From Bacilli bacterium (lineage in GTDB: Bacteria; Bacillota_I; Bacilli_A; RF39; UBA660): DNA of 51,605 nt. A program made the translations under genes and the position numbers. Shown here one piece after another: positions 17,212-26,571 of this stretch (position 1 is the stretch's first letter; every line of letters starts with the position of its first letter). The notes under the pieces are model-generated. The model was given only the letters and a program-made list of their open reading frames with translations. It did not search any database and was not told where the DNA came from. The stretch spans positions 1 to 51,605 of the forward strand of contig JAFWHR010000011.1 in the NCBI GenBank assembly GCA_017511945.1. Reading direction: 5' to 3'.

Positions 17212-20200
17212 TTGAAAAAGGTAATAGTTGATGGAAATGAGGCTTGTGCGAGAGCGTCGTTTCTATTTACAGAAATTGCGGGAATATATCCGATAACTCC
17301 ATCTAGTACAATGCCTAAATTAATAGATAAATGGGCAAATGATGGAGAAAAAAATATATTTGGAAATGTACCACAGGTATCTGAGATGCAAAGTGAAGCA
17401 GGAGCTATTGGAATGTGTCATGGAGCGCTTATGAGTGGATTATTTTCATCTACTTATACTGCATCTCAGGGATTACTTTTAATGATACCTAACATGTACA
17501 AAATTGCTGGTGAGATGCTTCCTTTTGTCATGCATGTTGCAGCTAGAAGTTTATCAACTCACGCTTTAAGTATATTTGGAGATCATCAGGATATTTATTC
17601 TGTAAGGTCTACTGGTTTTTGTATGCTTTCTTCTTCATCAGTTCAAGATGCATACTTTATGTCTTTAATTGCTCATTTGAGTTCTATAGATTCATCTATT
17701 CCTTTTGTTCACTTTTTCGACGGGTTTAGAACTAGTCATGAGATATCTAAAATTGATATTCTTTCTAAAGGTGAAATAGAATCTTTAGTAGATTATGATA
17801 AAGTACAAAGATTTAGAGATAGAGCTTTAAATACTGAAAATCCAGTAGTTAGAGGAACTAATCAGAATCCTGATATATACTTTCAAATTACTGAATCTAG
17901 AAATAAGTACTATGATGATGCTTTGAATTCTACTATTAAGTATATGGATAAAATTAACGAGATTTGTGGTTTGGATTATAAACCTTTTAATTATTATGGA
18001 AGCAAAAATGCGAAGAAAGTTATTGTAGCTATGGGATCAGTTTGTGAGACTATTAAACAGACGATAGATTATTTAGGCGATGTTGGACTTTTGGAAGTTC
18101 ATCTATATAGACCTTTTTCTAAAGAATGTTTTCTATCTGTTTTACCTTCTTCTGTATCTAAAATTGCCGTTCTTTCTCGTACTAAAGAGTTTGGAAGTAC
18201 AGGTGAGCCTCTTTATTTAGATGTTGTAGAGGTTTTAAAGGAAAGAGATATAGAAATAGTAAATGGTAGATATGGACTTTCTGGAAAAGATACCACTCCT
18301 TCTATGATAAAGGCTATTTATGATATGCTTGATAGTCCTAAGGAGGAGTTTACTGTCGGAATTGAAGATGACGTTACTAATTTAAGTTTAAAGAGTGAAA
18401 AGTTAAATATAGATAATTCAAAAGGAATTCTTCTATATGGATATGGCAGCGATGGAATGGTATCAGCTAGTAAGAGTTTGATTAAAATTATCGGTGAAGA
18501 AAAGTACGTTCAGGGATATTTTGAATACGATTCTAAAAAATCTGGAGGTGTGACTACTAGTCATTTGAGGTTTTCTGATGAAAAGATAAAATCAGCATAT
18601 TTACTTGATAATCCTAAATTAATAGTAATATCTAAAGACAGTTATTTAGATTCGTTTGATGTTATTTCTAAAATATCTAGTGATGGAGTAATACTGATTA
18701 ATACTAATAAAGGAGAGGGTATATTAAAATCTCTTAGTCCTTATAATGATATTTTAAAGAAAAGAAATGTAAAAATATATATTATAGATGCGGGTATGAT
18801 TGCAGAAGATAATAATCTAGGCAGAAAAATAAGTATGATCATGTTAAAGGCTATTTTAACTCTTTTAAATTTTAATAAAGATGATAAAATTGAAAAAATA
18901 ATTAGAGATAAATTCACTTTAAAAGGTGATGAAATTGTTAAAAATAATTTAAATTCTTTAAATGATGTAGATAAAAATATTAAACTTGTTAAATTAGACA
19001 GTTCTACACGTGAACTTAATTTTAAATACGATAATATATATGAGGCTATTAAACTTAGAAGAGGAAATGATTTAAAGGTATCTGATTTTAAGGGGTTTGA
19101 AGATGGAAGTTTTAAACATATATCTCTTAAAGATGAAAGTATATCAGATGTAATTCCAAGGTATATTAAAGAAAACTGTATTCAGTGTAGTCAGTGCAGT
19201 TTAGTATGTCCTCACGGAGTTATTAGACCTTACATTTTAGATGATGACGAATATAAAAAAGCTCCTTCATTTATTAAGGAAAGATGTGTAAAAGCACTTG
19301 GTATTAATGGCTACTATACTATCGGAATTAGTTCTAAACACTGTACGGGATGCGGGGTATGCATTAATACTTGTCCTGGTCTTAGAGGAAATAAGGCTTT
19401 AGAATTTATTAAGAATGACGAGAATGATAAGGTTTTTGACTATTTAGATAAGAATATTAAAGAAAAATGTATAGATATAAATACTATTAAAGGAAGTCAA
19501 AACAAGAGATGTAAATTTGCTTTTCACGGTGCATGTGCGGGATGCGGAGAGACTCCTTATATTAAACTTTTAACTCAGCTTACTGATGGTTTGATAATTG
19601 CTAATGCGACTGGATGTTCATCTATCTATGGAGGAGAACTTCCATATCTTCCATATGAAATACCTTGGGCAAGTAGTCTATTTGAAGATAATGCTGAATT
19701 TGGATTTGGTATGCTTTTAGGTTATGAAAAGAAGTCTATAGAAGTTAGAAATTACATGCTTAATAATAAAGATGAACTTTTTAGCAAGTGGCTTGATAAC
19801 TCTAACGATTACAGTATTACAAAGGAAGTCTATTCAAATTTAGATTATGAAAAACATCCTAAATTAAAGGAGTTAAAAAACTATATAATATCTAAAAAGA
19901 TATGGGCTGTTGGTGGTGATGGATGGGCATATGATATAGGTTTTGGTGGAATTGATCACGTGCTTTCTTCTAATAGTAATATAAATATATTAGTACTTAA
20001 TACTGAGAGTTATTCTAATACTGGAGGTCAGATGTCTAAAGCTACGCCAAAAGGTGCTGTTTTAGAATTTGCATCATCTGGAAAGAAGACATATAAAAAA
20101 GATTTAGCTAGACTTGCGATGAGTTACCCAAATGTATATGTCGCTCAGATTAATTTAGGTGCGAATATGATGCAGGCTATTAAAGCGATTAATGAGGCTA

Positions 20201-20523
20201 ATAATCACACTGGTCCATCACTTATAATTGCATACTGTCCTTGTATTGCTCATGGAATAAAAGGTGGTATGGGAAATAGTATGAACATATCTAAACTGGC
20301 AACCAAATGCGGATATTTTCCTATTTTTAGATATGATGAGAAGTTAACTTTAGATAGTAAAGATCCTGATTTTGATCTGTATGAGGAATTTTTAAATTGT
20401 CAAACTAGATATTCTGCACTTAAAAAGATAAATGAAGTAGAAGCAGAGGTTATATTAAATAGCAATAAAAAGTCTGCTATTAAAAGATATGAATACTATA
20501 AATCACTTGCTGATGGAAAATAG
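17212..20523 (+). CDS. nifJ: pyruvate:ferredoxin (flavodoxin) oxidoreductase
   Basis: Oxidises pyruvate to acetyl-CoA and CO2 and passes electrons to ferredoxin or flavodoxin. All domains are fused: the N-terminal domain with YPITPSS, the gamma-type domain near residues 400-560 (GYGSDGMVSASK, SKKSGGVTTSHLRF), and a ferredoxin domain with two 4Fe-4S motifs (CIQCSQCSLVCP near 654, CTGCGVCINTCPG near 710). A further cluster ligand set lies in GACAGCGE, and the thiamine diphosphate site GDGWAYDIGFGG is near 901. At 1103 residues it is somewhat shorter than the usual 1170. The start is TTG 17212 after AAGGTGAT. It marks an anaerobic metabolism. Confidence 0.96.
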   Translation: MKKVIVDGNEACARASFLFTEIAGIYPITPSSTMPKLIDKWANDGEKNIFGNVPQVSEMQSEAGAIGMCHGALMSGLFSSTYTASQGLLLMIPNMYKIAGEMLPFVMHVAARSLSTHALSIFGDHQDIYSVRSTGFCMLSSSSVQDAYFMSLIAHLSSIDSSIPFVHFFDGFRTSHEISKIDILSKGEIESLVDYDKVQRFRDRALNTENPVVRGTNQNPDIYFQITESRNKYYDDALNSTIKYMDKINEICGLDYKPFNYYGSKNAKKVIVAMGSVCETIKQTIDYLGDVGLLEVHLYRPFSKECFLSVLPSSVSKIAVLSRTKEFGSTGEPLYLDVVEVLKERDIEIVNGRYGLSGKDTTPSMIKAIYDMLDSPKEEFTVGIEDDVTNLSLKSEKLNIDNSKGILLYGYGSDGMVSASKSLIKIIGEEKYVQGYFEYDSKKSGGVTTSHLRFSDEKIKSAYLLDNPKLIVISKDSYLDSFDVISKISSDGVILINTNKGEGILKSLSPYNDILKKRNVKIYIIDAGMIAEDNNLGRKISMIMLKAILTLLNFNKDDKIEKIIRDKFTLKGDEIVKNNLNSLNDVDKNIKLVKLDSSTRELNFKYDNIYEAIKLRRGNDLKVSDFKGFEDGSFKHISLKDESISDVIPRYIKENCIQCSQCSLVCPHGVIRPYILDDDEYKKAPSFIKERCVKALGINGYYTIGISSKHCTGCGVCINTCPGLRGNKALEFIKNDENDKVFDYLDKNIKEKCIDINTIKGSQNKRCKFAFHGACAGCGETPYIKLLTQLTDGLIIANATGCSSIYGGELPYLPYEIPWASSLFEDNAEFGFGMLLGYEKKSIEVRNYMLNNKDELFSKWLDNSNDYSITKEVYSNLDYEKHPKLKELKNYIISKKIWAVGGDGWAYDIGFGGIDHVLSSNSNINILVLNTESYSNTGGQMSKATPKGAVLEFASSGKKTYKKDLARLAMSYPNVYVAQINLGANMMQAIKAINEANNHTGPSLIIAYCPCIAHGIKGGMGNSMNISKLATKCGYFPIFRYDEKLTLDSKDPDFDLYEEFLNCQTRYSALKKINEVEAEVILNSNKKSAIKRYEYYKSLADGK

Positions 20524-20550
20524 TTTCATTATGTAATTGGAGGTAATGTT

Positions 20551-21072
20551 ATGGAGATTTATTTGCCGGATATATATCAAAAGAGTATATACACGATTGA
20601 TTATTCAAAACTTTTAAATAGAGGTATTAAGTGTTTACTTTATGATTTGGATAATACTATTGCTCCAGGTAATTCTAAAGAAGTAACAAAGAAGACAAAG
20701 GACTTGTTTACAAGTTTGAAACAAAAGGGATTTAAGGTGTGCATTTTTTCAAATAGTCCTAAGTTTAGAACTAAAATATTTACGAGTAAACTTAAAATAG
20801 ATGGAATATCGAGTGCGGGAAAACCTTACACTTGGAAGTTAAGAAGGTTTTTAAAAAATAACGGCTATGATAAAAGTGAAGTTGCTATTATAGGAGATCA
20901 ACTTATGACTGATATAAAAGTAGGTAATAAAGTTGGAATAACGACTATACTTGTAAATCCGGTTTCTGAGAGGGATTTCTTGTTTACGAGATTTAACAGA
21001 TTTTTTGAGGAGAAGAAAATGGCTAAACTTACAGATAAAAAGTTATTTCACAAAGGAAGGTTTTATGATTAG
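20551..21072 (+). CDS. yqeG: YqeG-family HAD phosphatase
   Basis: A 173-residue HAD subfamily IIIA phosphatase of unknown physiological substrate. Motif I is YDLDNTIAP, motif II FSNSP, and motif III IIGDQLMTDI. These are the catalytic Asp pair, the phosphate-binding Ser and the metal-binding Asp. The gene overlaps yqeH by 8 bases, the arrangement known from Firmicutes, where the pair is linked to 30S ribosome biogenesis. GGAGG precedes the ATG. Confidence 0.92.
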   Translation: MEIYLPDIYQKSIYTIDYSKLLNRGIKCLLYDLDNTIAPGNSKEVTKKTKDLFTSLKQKGFKVCIFSNSPKFRTKIFTSKLKIDGISSAGKPYTWKLRRFLKNNGYDKSEVAIIGDQLMTDIKVGNKVGITTILVNPVSERDFLFTRFNRFFEEKKMAKLTDKKLFHKGRFYD

Positions 21073-22018
21073 ATGTTCTGGGTGTGGGGCTATATTACAA
21101 AATTTAGATGAAAATAAAGAAGGTTATACAGATGATTTAAATAAACCTCTATGTAAAAGATGTTTTAAGATTACTCATTATAATGAATACATAACTGTAG
21201 ATAAAGATGGTGATGAATTTACCCAAAAGTTAGAGTTTATATCGTCTACTAATGATTTAGTTATTTTAACTGTAGATTTTATAAATATGATAGATTTTGA
21301 TAAAATAAATATTAAAAATCCTATTTTACTGGTATTTACTAAAAGAGATATATTACCTAAAAACATGTATGAAGATAGAATACTTAGTAAAATTAAAACT
21401 AATTTAAATATTGTAGATAAAATGTTTATATCTAGCATGAATAATTACAATTTAGATGAATTGTTGTTAAAAGTAAAGAAATATAAAAAAAGTGATGATG
21501 TATATTTAATAGGTCTTACCAACTCTGGTAAGAGTACACTTTTAAATAAGTTAATTAAGAATTATTCTGATACTCAAAATTATATAACTGTAAGTAATCT
21601 GCCATCGACGACATTAGATTTTATTAAGAGGAAAATTGATGGGATTACTTTTATTGATACACCGGGACTTTTAGATGATGTATTAAGTGAAGAATATCTA
21701 AAGAAAGTTACGCCAAATAAGATGATTAATCCTATCGTATATCAAATTAAAACTGATCAGATAATTACTGTTGAAGATTTTCTAAGAATAGATGTTCCAA
21801 AGGATAATATTTTAATATTCTATATGTCAAACAGTTTAAAAATTAATAGATTTTATAAAGAAAAAGATAATCTCAAAAATTTAAAAAAAAGCATTATAAA
21901 GATAAATGCGGAAGAGGATTTAGTAATAAAGGGAATAGGATTTATCAAATTTAAAAAAGATAGTAGAGTTATTATATATTCTAATTTTAATTATTTTATT
22001 AGAAAGTCAATTATATAA
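21065..22018 (+). CDS. yqeH: ribosome biogenesis GTPase YqeH
   Basis: A circularly permuted GTPase needed for 30S subunit assembly. The N-terminal zinc finger is CSGCG followed by CKRCF. Then come G4 TKRD, G1 GLTNSGKSTLLN and G3 DTPG in permuted order, and a C-terminal domain. The 317 residues are a little shorter than the B. subtilis protein (about 366). ATG 21065 is chosen because the sequence from MIRCSGCG fits the family and AAGGAAGG lies just upstream. The next genes of the B. subtilis cluster (aroE, yhbY, nadD) are absent. Confidence 0.92.
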   Translation: MIRCSGCGAILQNLDENKEGYTDDLNKPLCKRCFKITHYNEYITVDKDGDEFTQKLEFISSTNDLVILTVDFINMIDFDKINIKNPILLVFTKRDILPKNMYEDRILSKIKTNLNIVDKMFISSMNNYNLDELLLKVKKYKKSDDVYLIGLTNSGKSTLLNKLIKNYSDTQNYITVSNLPSTTLDFIKRKIDGITFIDTPGLLDDVLSEEYLKKVTPNKMINPIVYQIKTDQIITVEDFLRIDVPKDNILIFYMSNSLKINRFYKEKDNLKNLKKSIIKINAEEDLVIKGIGFIKFKKDSRVIIYSNFNYFIRKSII

Positions 22019-22052
22019 AGAATTATCCAAAAGGATTGATTCTTTTTTCTTT
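22017..22052 (+). terminator. terminator closing the rlmN-yqeH run
   Basis: The arms aaagaat (22017-22023) and attcttt (22039-22045), with an inner tatcc/ggat pairing, are followed by a long T-rich run. It overlaps the yqeH stop codon. Confidence 0.75.
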
Positions 22053-22066
22053 TTTGTGGTAAACTG

Positions 22067-22072
22067 TATAAT
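22067..22072 (+). promoter_or_regulatory. candidate -10 box of herA
   Basis: TATAAT, 11 bases before the herA start codon. No convincing -35 box is seen: the region is T-rich and overlaps the yqeH terminator. The leader would be only a few bases. Confidence 0.35.
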
Positions 22073-22082
22073 AGGTGATGAT

Positions 22083-23858
22083 ATGTTAGGCAGAATAATA
22101 GGAATTGAAGAAGATACTGTATTGTTAAAATTATCAGTTGATTTAAACAGTATTCAAAATATTGCTGGTATGTATGTAGTTATTGAAGATGAAGGAAGAG
22201 TTCATGTCGGTGAGATTAGTAACATTAGAGATTCGGTTGCTCAAATCAATCTAATTGGTGAGATTAAAGATAACGTTTTTGTCTATGGAGTTAATTCTAA
22301 ACCTTCTTTTAAAGCTATAGTTAAGCTAATTAGTAGAGAGAAAATTCCTATGATACTAAGTGTGCAAAATTATGAAGAAAAAAAAGATGTCATAATAGGG
22401 GAAAGTCCTCTTTATCCTGGTGTTAGGATTGGATTTAGTATAAATGATTTTTTTGCTAATCACTTTGCCATATTTGGAAATACTGGTTCAGGTAAATCTT
22501 GGGGAACTGCTAAAGTTATACAGAGTATATTTGATAAAAAAGTAGCTGTTCCTTATAGGGCTTCTATATTTATATTTGATGCTTATGGAGAATATCATTC
22601 TGCATTTAAAAACATATCTGAAAAGGTTCCTGAGGCATCATTTAAGTCTTACACTACTAATACTAAAATATCTGATTCAGAGATTATTAAATTACCTTTA
22701 TGGCTGCTTTCTTTAGATGATTTTACTTTGCTTTTAGGAGCAACTACTAATACTCAAATACCTATAATCGAAAAGGCATTAAAGTTAGTTAATCTTTTTG
22801 TAAGAAAAGAAGAAGAGGTTATTAAACCTAAAAATGATATTATTGCAAGAGCACTCTTAGATATTTTATCTAGTGGTAAATCAGCATCTCAAATAAGAGA
22901 TCAGATATTTTCTGTACTATCTAAATACAATACTAAAGATTTAAATTTGGATGCTGAAATATTTCAACCTGGTTATGTTAGAAGTTTAAAACAGTGTTTA
23001 ATTATAGATAATACTGGTAAGATTAGAGAGATTGAACTGGTTACTAATTTTATAAGTTCATTTTTGGATGAAAACTATGAACTTGTCATGCCAGATGGTA
23101 CATTTAAATATACTCTTAAAGATTTAGAAAATGCTTTGGATTTTGCTTTGCTTTCTGAAGGGTCTTTAAGTAGCAATAAAGTATTTGATGAGAATAACAT
23201 TATACGAGTTAGACTTCACACCTTGATAAATGGTGATTACTCTAAATTTTTTGAATGTGAGAGTTACATTTCTAAGGATGATTATATTAAAAGTTTGTTA
23301 ACTGCTCCTAATGGAAGAAAAGCTCAGATAATCAATTTTAATATTAACTATGTAGATGATAGATTTGCTAAAATACTTACTAAAATATATTCTGGAATGT
23401 TATTTGAATATGCGAAGAATTTAGATCAGAGAGCTTCTTTACCATTTCATATAATTTTGGAAGAAGCTCACAGGTATGTTCAAAATGATAACGATGTAAA
23501 TATAATAGGTTATAACATATTTGATAGAATAACTAAAGAGGGAAGAAAGTATGGAGTATTACTTGGTTTAATATCTCAAAGACCTTCTGATTTATCGGAA
23601 ACTTCAATCTCTCAGTGTAGTAATTTCTTAATATTTAAAATGATTCATCCGAGAGATGTTCAGTACATTAAAGATATGGTTCCGCATGTTACAAATGAAG
23701 TTGTTAAAAGATTAAAGACTCTTCAGCCAGGTAATTGTATCGCTTTTGGATCAGCATTTAAAGTTCCTGTCATGACAAAATTAGATATACCAAATCCTAC
23801 ACCTTCTTCTAGTAGCTGTGACATAAGTGGAAATTGGTATATAGATAGGACTGTTTAG
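22083..23858 (+). CDS. HerA-type hexameric ATPase/translocase
   Basis: A 591-residue AAA-like FtsK/HerA-family ATPase. The first 65 residues form a HAS-barrel-like beta domain (MLGRIIGIEEDTVLLKLS). The P-loop GNTGSGKSWGT is near residue 132, the Walker B-like IFIFDAYGEYH is near 160 and the second acidic motif ILEEAHRYV is near 457. A SQRPSDLSET segment with a probable arginine finger follows. HerA proteins translocate DNA, usually with a NurA nuclease, or serve in defence systems. Neither partner is adjacent here, so the role is unknown. The start is ATG 22083 after GGTGAT. Confidence 0.85.
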   Translation: MLGRIIGIEEDTVLLKLSVDLNSIQNIAGMYVVIEDEGRVHVGEISNIRDSVAQINLIGEIKDNVFVYGVNSKPSFKAIVKLISREKIPMILSVQNYEEKKDVIIGESPLYPGVRIGFSINDFFANHFAIFGNTGSGKSWGTAKVIQSIFDKKVAVPYRASIFIFDAYGEYHSAFKNISEKVPEASFKSYTTNTKISDSEIIKLPLWLLSLDDFTLLLGATTNTQIPIIEKALKLVNLFVRKEEEVIKPKNDIIARALLDILSSGKSASQIRDQIFSVLSKYNTKDLNLDAEIFQPGYVRSLKQCLIIDNTGKIREIELVTNFISSFLDENYELVMPDGTFKYTLKDLENALDFALLSEGSLSSNKVFDENNIIRVRLHTLINGDYSKFFECESYISKDDYIKSLLTAPNGRKAQIINFNINYVDDRFAKILTKIYSGMLFEYAKNLDQRASLPFHIILEEAHRYVQNDNDVNIIGYNIFDRITKEGRKYGVLLGLISQRPSDLSETSISQCSNFLIFKMIHPRDVQYIKDMVPHVTNEVVKRLKTLQPGNCIAFGSAFKVPVMTKLDIPNPTPSSSSCDISGNWYIDRTV

Positions 23859-24332
23859 ATTCTTTTTCTAGTAGTGAGGAAAGTTAAAAATTAAATTATA
23901 AATTAACATTATGAGGGGCATAAAATTATGCTTCTTTTCTTGTATAATCCATAAGGGTAGTCATTTTAAAATTAGAATGGACAATAGCATTATAAAAATG
24001 TTAAAAATATTTCCATAATCATCATTTTGATTAAATATATATTTACATTTATAACAGTGAGTGGGAGTATAGGATAGATGAGTATCAATAATTTTACAAT
24101 TTTTATTTTAGAAAAACTAATTATAAACAATATTTTAACTAACAGGTATTTTTTTTAATTATTTTTCAAATAAGTTTAGCAAAAGTTTTAATATTTAAAG
24201 TTTGTTTTTATTATGTAAAGAAAATGTATAATTTTTAAAAATAAGTGATTTATTACAGATATTACTTGTTATTAAGTTTTTTATTTTGATAGAATGGTAC
24301 TGTAAGAGAAAATATGTAAAGGAGTGATTTTT
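23859..24332. other. AT-rich intergenic region, 474 bases
   Basis: Contains the herA terminator and the upstream region of the surface protein gene. A TATAAT at 24227-24232 has TTGTTT 19 bases upstream, a weak promoter candidate with a leader of about 100 bases. No open frame of note, tRNA or recognisable RNA element is seen. Confidence 0.5.
23914..23940 (+). terminator. terminator downstream of herA
   Basis: A 9-bp stem (aggggcata 23914-23922 with tatgcttct 23927-23935, two G-U pairs) followed by TTTCTT. Confidence 0.6.
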
Positions 24333-26135
24333 ATGAAAAAATTAAAACTATTTGGAGTATTATTGGTTGTAGTCTCGGGGTTTTTAATTGGTAATAATGT
24401 AGTTAAGGGGGAATCACCTTTTTACAATATTACAGGTTTATTTTTGAAAAATAGTGAAGTAGGGGCTGGCGAGCGTATATATGTTGATCTTTATATGATT
24501 CATAAAGATTCATCTACAAATATTACTGGTTATTTTAGTAATGGAAAAGGAAGTGATATTGGATTACAATTAAAAGATATTAATAAAAATCCATATTTTG
24601 AGGTATCTAATTTTATGAAACCGGGTGATACATATACGTTGACCTCGATTAAAGTTGTGGATTCAAAGGATAGTATAACGTATTCAATGATTCCTGGTGG
24701 ACCCGCACCTGGTATGAATCCATTAGGTAAAAATGTCGTAAGTATTAAAGCACAAGATAAATTAAAACATATGGAATTGGTTGGAAATTCACTGGTTGAT
24801 TCTAAAGGAAAAATGACTATAAAATTAGAAACAGATGTTAATTGCGATTATATATCAGTAAACGTAAGAAATAAAACTATTCCATCAATGAGTTCAATCG
24901 TTTATTTAAATAAGACTTCGAATAATTATTATGAGTTAAATTTATCAACTGGTTCTGATAAATTAACTTCTGGAGATTATTATATATCTGATGTGTTTAT
25001 GTTTGAAAAAAATACAACAACTCATTATAGTTATAATTCTATAGGTGATGATGTATTACCATTAAATTACCAAGTTGAATTTCAAATAATAGATAATGAA
25101 AAAACGGAAGACTTAAATGTGCCAGATTTACTAAAAGCAATTTCAGTTAATAGTGTAAATGCTAAATTAAATGAAAAAGTAAATGTAAACATTGATACTA
25201 CTAAAGATTTATCATCAGCCACATTAATATTTAGTAATGAAAAAGAGAGTATGATAGTTAATTTAAAAAATCTTAATTCAATTGATACATATTTTGTTAT
25301 ACCATTTACAACTAATGCAGGAACTTATAATTTAGATTACGCAATATTAAAAGATGTTAATGGTAAAGAATATCAATACAGGAAAGGAGAAGATTATCAT
25401 ACAGTAAAACATTTTGATTTTAATTCTTCTATTACGGTAGTAAATGAAATTGCTGGTGGAGACTTATTAAACCTTGATAATTCAAAAATGACTGCAGATG
25501 TATTAGAAAAAATTAAGGCATTAGAATCAAATATTGTTATTGAAGTAAATGCTAATGATAATCCTATAATTTTGAAAGAATTGTTTGAAACTATCAAGGA
25601 TTCCAATAAAACTATTATTATCAAATATAGGGATTTGGAGTGGACTTTCAATGGTTTAGATATTAAAAAGCCAAAACAAATAGATGTTAGTACAAATATA
25701 TATAATGTTAGTGAAGATAGCGATATTTCATCGAGGGTAGAAGAAGGGTTTGTATTAGATTTTGCTGATAATGATGAATTACCAGGTAAATGTTTAATTA
25801 AAGTATATAATTCAGATATTATTTCTAAAATTATGAATAAGAATAACGCAAATGTTTATTATTATAATGAAGAAACAAATAAATTTGAAATTATTAAATT
25901 GAATACTGAATATAGTGATAATGGTTATTATGAATTTTATATAAATCATAATTCAAAATATGTTGTTACATCAAAAAAAATAGAAGATAAATATATGTCC
26001 GGTAAAAAAATAACAGAAAAAAGCAATAAAGATTCAAAACTTGCATTATTTATTGCTGTTCCATCTATAATACTAGTAATAGTGGTAATTATAATAATAT
26101 TTGTTAAAAAAAAGAAGAAAGTAAATAATAGTTAA
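24333..26135 (+). CDS. large surface protein with signal peptide and C-terminal membrane anchor
   Basis: A 600-residue exported protein. The signal peptide is about residues 1-26 (MKKLKLFGVLLVVVSGFLIG). The C-terminus has a membrane helix (about 568-590, LFIAVPSIILVIVVIIIIFV) and a KKKKK tail. The mature part is beta-rich, with at least three similar Ig-like segments that each include a GTYNL or GDYYI type turn (near 80-110, 190-215, 320-345). These are followed by a mixed domain. No known family is assigned. Leucine is almost always TTA, whereas neighbours use much CTT, which may reflect transfer or low expression. The start is ATG 24333 with GGAG upstream. It is a lone gene between terminators. 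Confidence 0.75.
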   Translation: MKKLKLFGVLLVVVSGFLIGNNVVKGESPFYNITGLFLKNSEVGAGERIYVDLYMIHKDSSTNITGYFSNGKGSDIGLQLKDINKNPYFEVSNFMKPGDTYTLTSIKVVDSKDSITYSMIPGGPAPGMNPLGKNVVSIKAQDKLKHMELVGNSLVDSKGKMTIKLETDVNCDYISVNVRNKTIPSMSSIVYLNKTSNNYYELNLSTGSDKLTSGDYYISDVFMFEKNTTTHYSYNSIGDDVLPLNYQVEFQIIDNEKTEDLNVPDLLKAISVNSVNAKLNEKVNVNIDTTKDLSSATLIFSNEKESMIVNLKNLNSIDTYFVIPFTTNAGTYNLDYAILKDVNGKEYQYRKGEDYHTVKHFDFNSSITVVNEIAGGDLLNLDNSKMTADVLEKIKALESNIVIEVNANDNPIILKELFETIKDSNKTIIIKYRDLEWTFNGLDIKKPKQIDVSTNIYNVSEDSDISSRVEEGFVLDFADNDELPGKCLIKVYNSDIISKIMNKNNANVYYYNEETNKFEIIKLNTEYSDNGYYEFYINHNSKYVVTSKKIEDKYMSGKKITEKSNKDSKLALFIAVPSIILVIVVIIIIFVKKKKKVNNS

Positions 26136-26280
26136 GATATGAAATGAGCCAAGTAAATCAAATCCTTTTAGTTTTTGCCAAATTAATTGTATCATGGGTT
26201 TTTGATTATTGACTCCTTTTTATATTGAAACAGTGTCAATGGGATTTTACCCCACCAACACTATTTATTATAGAACCATT

Positions 26281-26307
26281 AAAAACGCCTTTTTAAGGTG
26301 TTTTTTT
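26281..26307 (+). terminator. terminator of the surface protein gene
   Basis: The arms aaaacgcc (26282-26289) and ggtgtttt (26297-26304) pair with one G-U and are followed by T residues. It lies 146 bases after the stop codon; the intervening sequence holds no gene. Confidence 0.75.
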
Positions 26308-26328
26308 AACTTTATATTTTTAATTTCA

Positions 26329-26334
26329 TATAAT
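26329..26334 (+). promoter_or_regulatory. candidate -10 box of feoAB
   Basis: TATAAT 21 bases before the feoA start. The -35 region (TTTAAC, 18 bases upstream) is weak. I see no clear Fur or DtxR operator. Confidence 0.4.
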
Positions 26335-26355
26335 AAAATGAGGAAGTTGATTTAA

Positions 26356-26571
26356 ATGAAATTAAACGATTTAAAACTTAATGATGAGAAAACTATAAAG
26401 TGTTTAAAGGCAAGTGATGACATTAAAAGAAGACTTATGGATATAGGTTTTACTAAAGGCGTAAAAGTTAAACCTGTAATTATTAAAAAGAATATTAGAG
26501 CTTACATGATAAAAAATACAGTAATATCTGTCAGATGTGTAGATACTTTAGATATAGAGGTTGAAGTATGA
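26356..26571 (+). CDS. feoA: ferrous iron transport protein FeoA
   Basis: A 71-residue SH3-like cytoplasmic protein that works with FeoB in Fe(II) uptake. The typical pattern is present: an N-terminal LNDLKLNDEKTI, the helix DIKRRLMDIGFTKG, and the closing strands with VRCVDTLDIEVEV. The start is preceded by GAGGAAG. It overlaps feoB by ATGA, so the two are translated together. Confidence 0.92.
   Translation: MKLNDLKLNDEKTIKCLKASDDIKRRLMDIGFTKGVKVKPVIIKKNIRAYMIKNTVISVRCVDTLDIEVEV

Noticed and set aside
24241-24280. hairpin upstream of the surface protein gene
   Set aside because: The apparent AAGTGAT/ATTACTT pairing is interrupted and short; in sequence this AT-rich it is likely chance.
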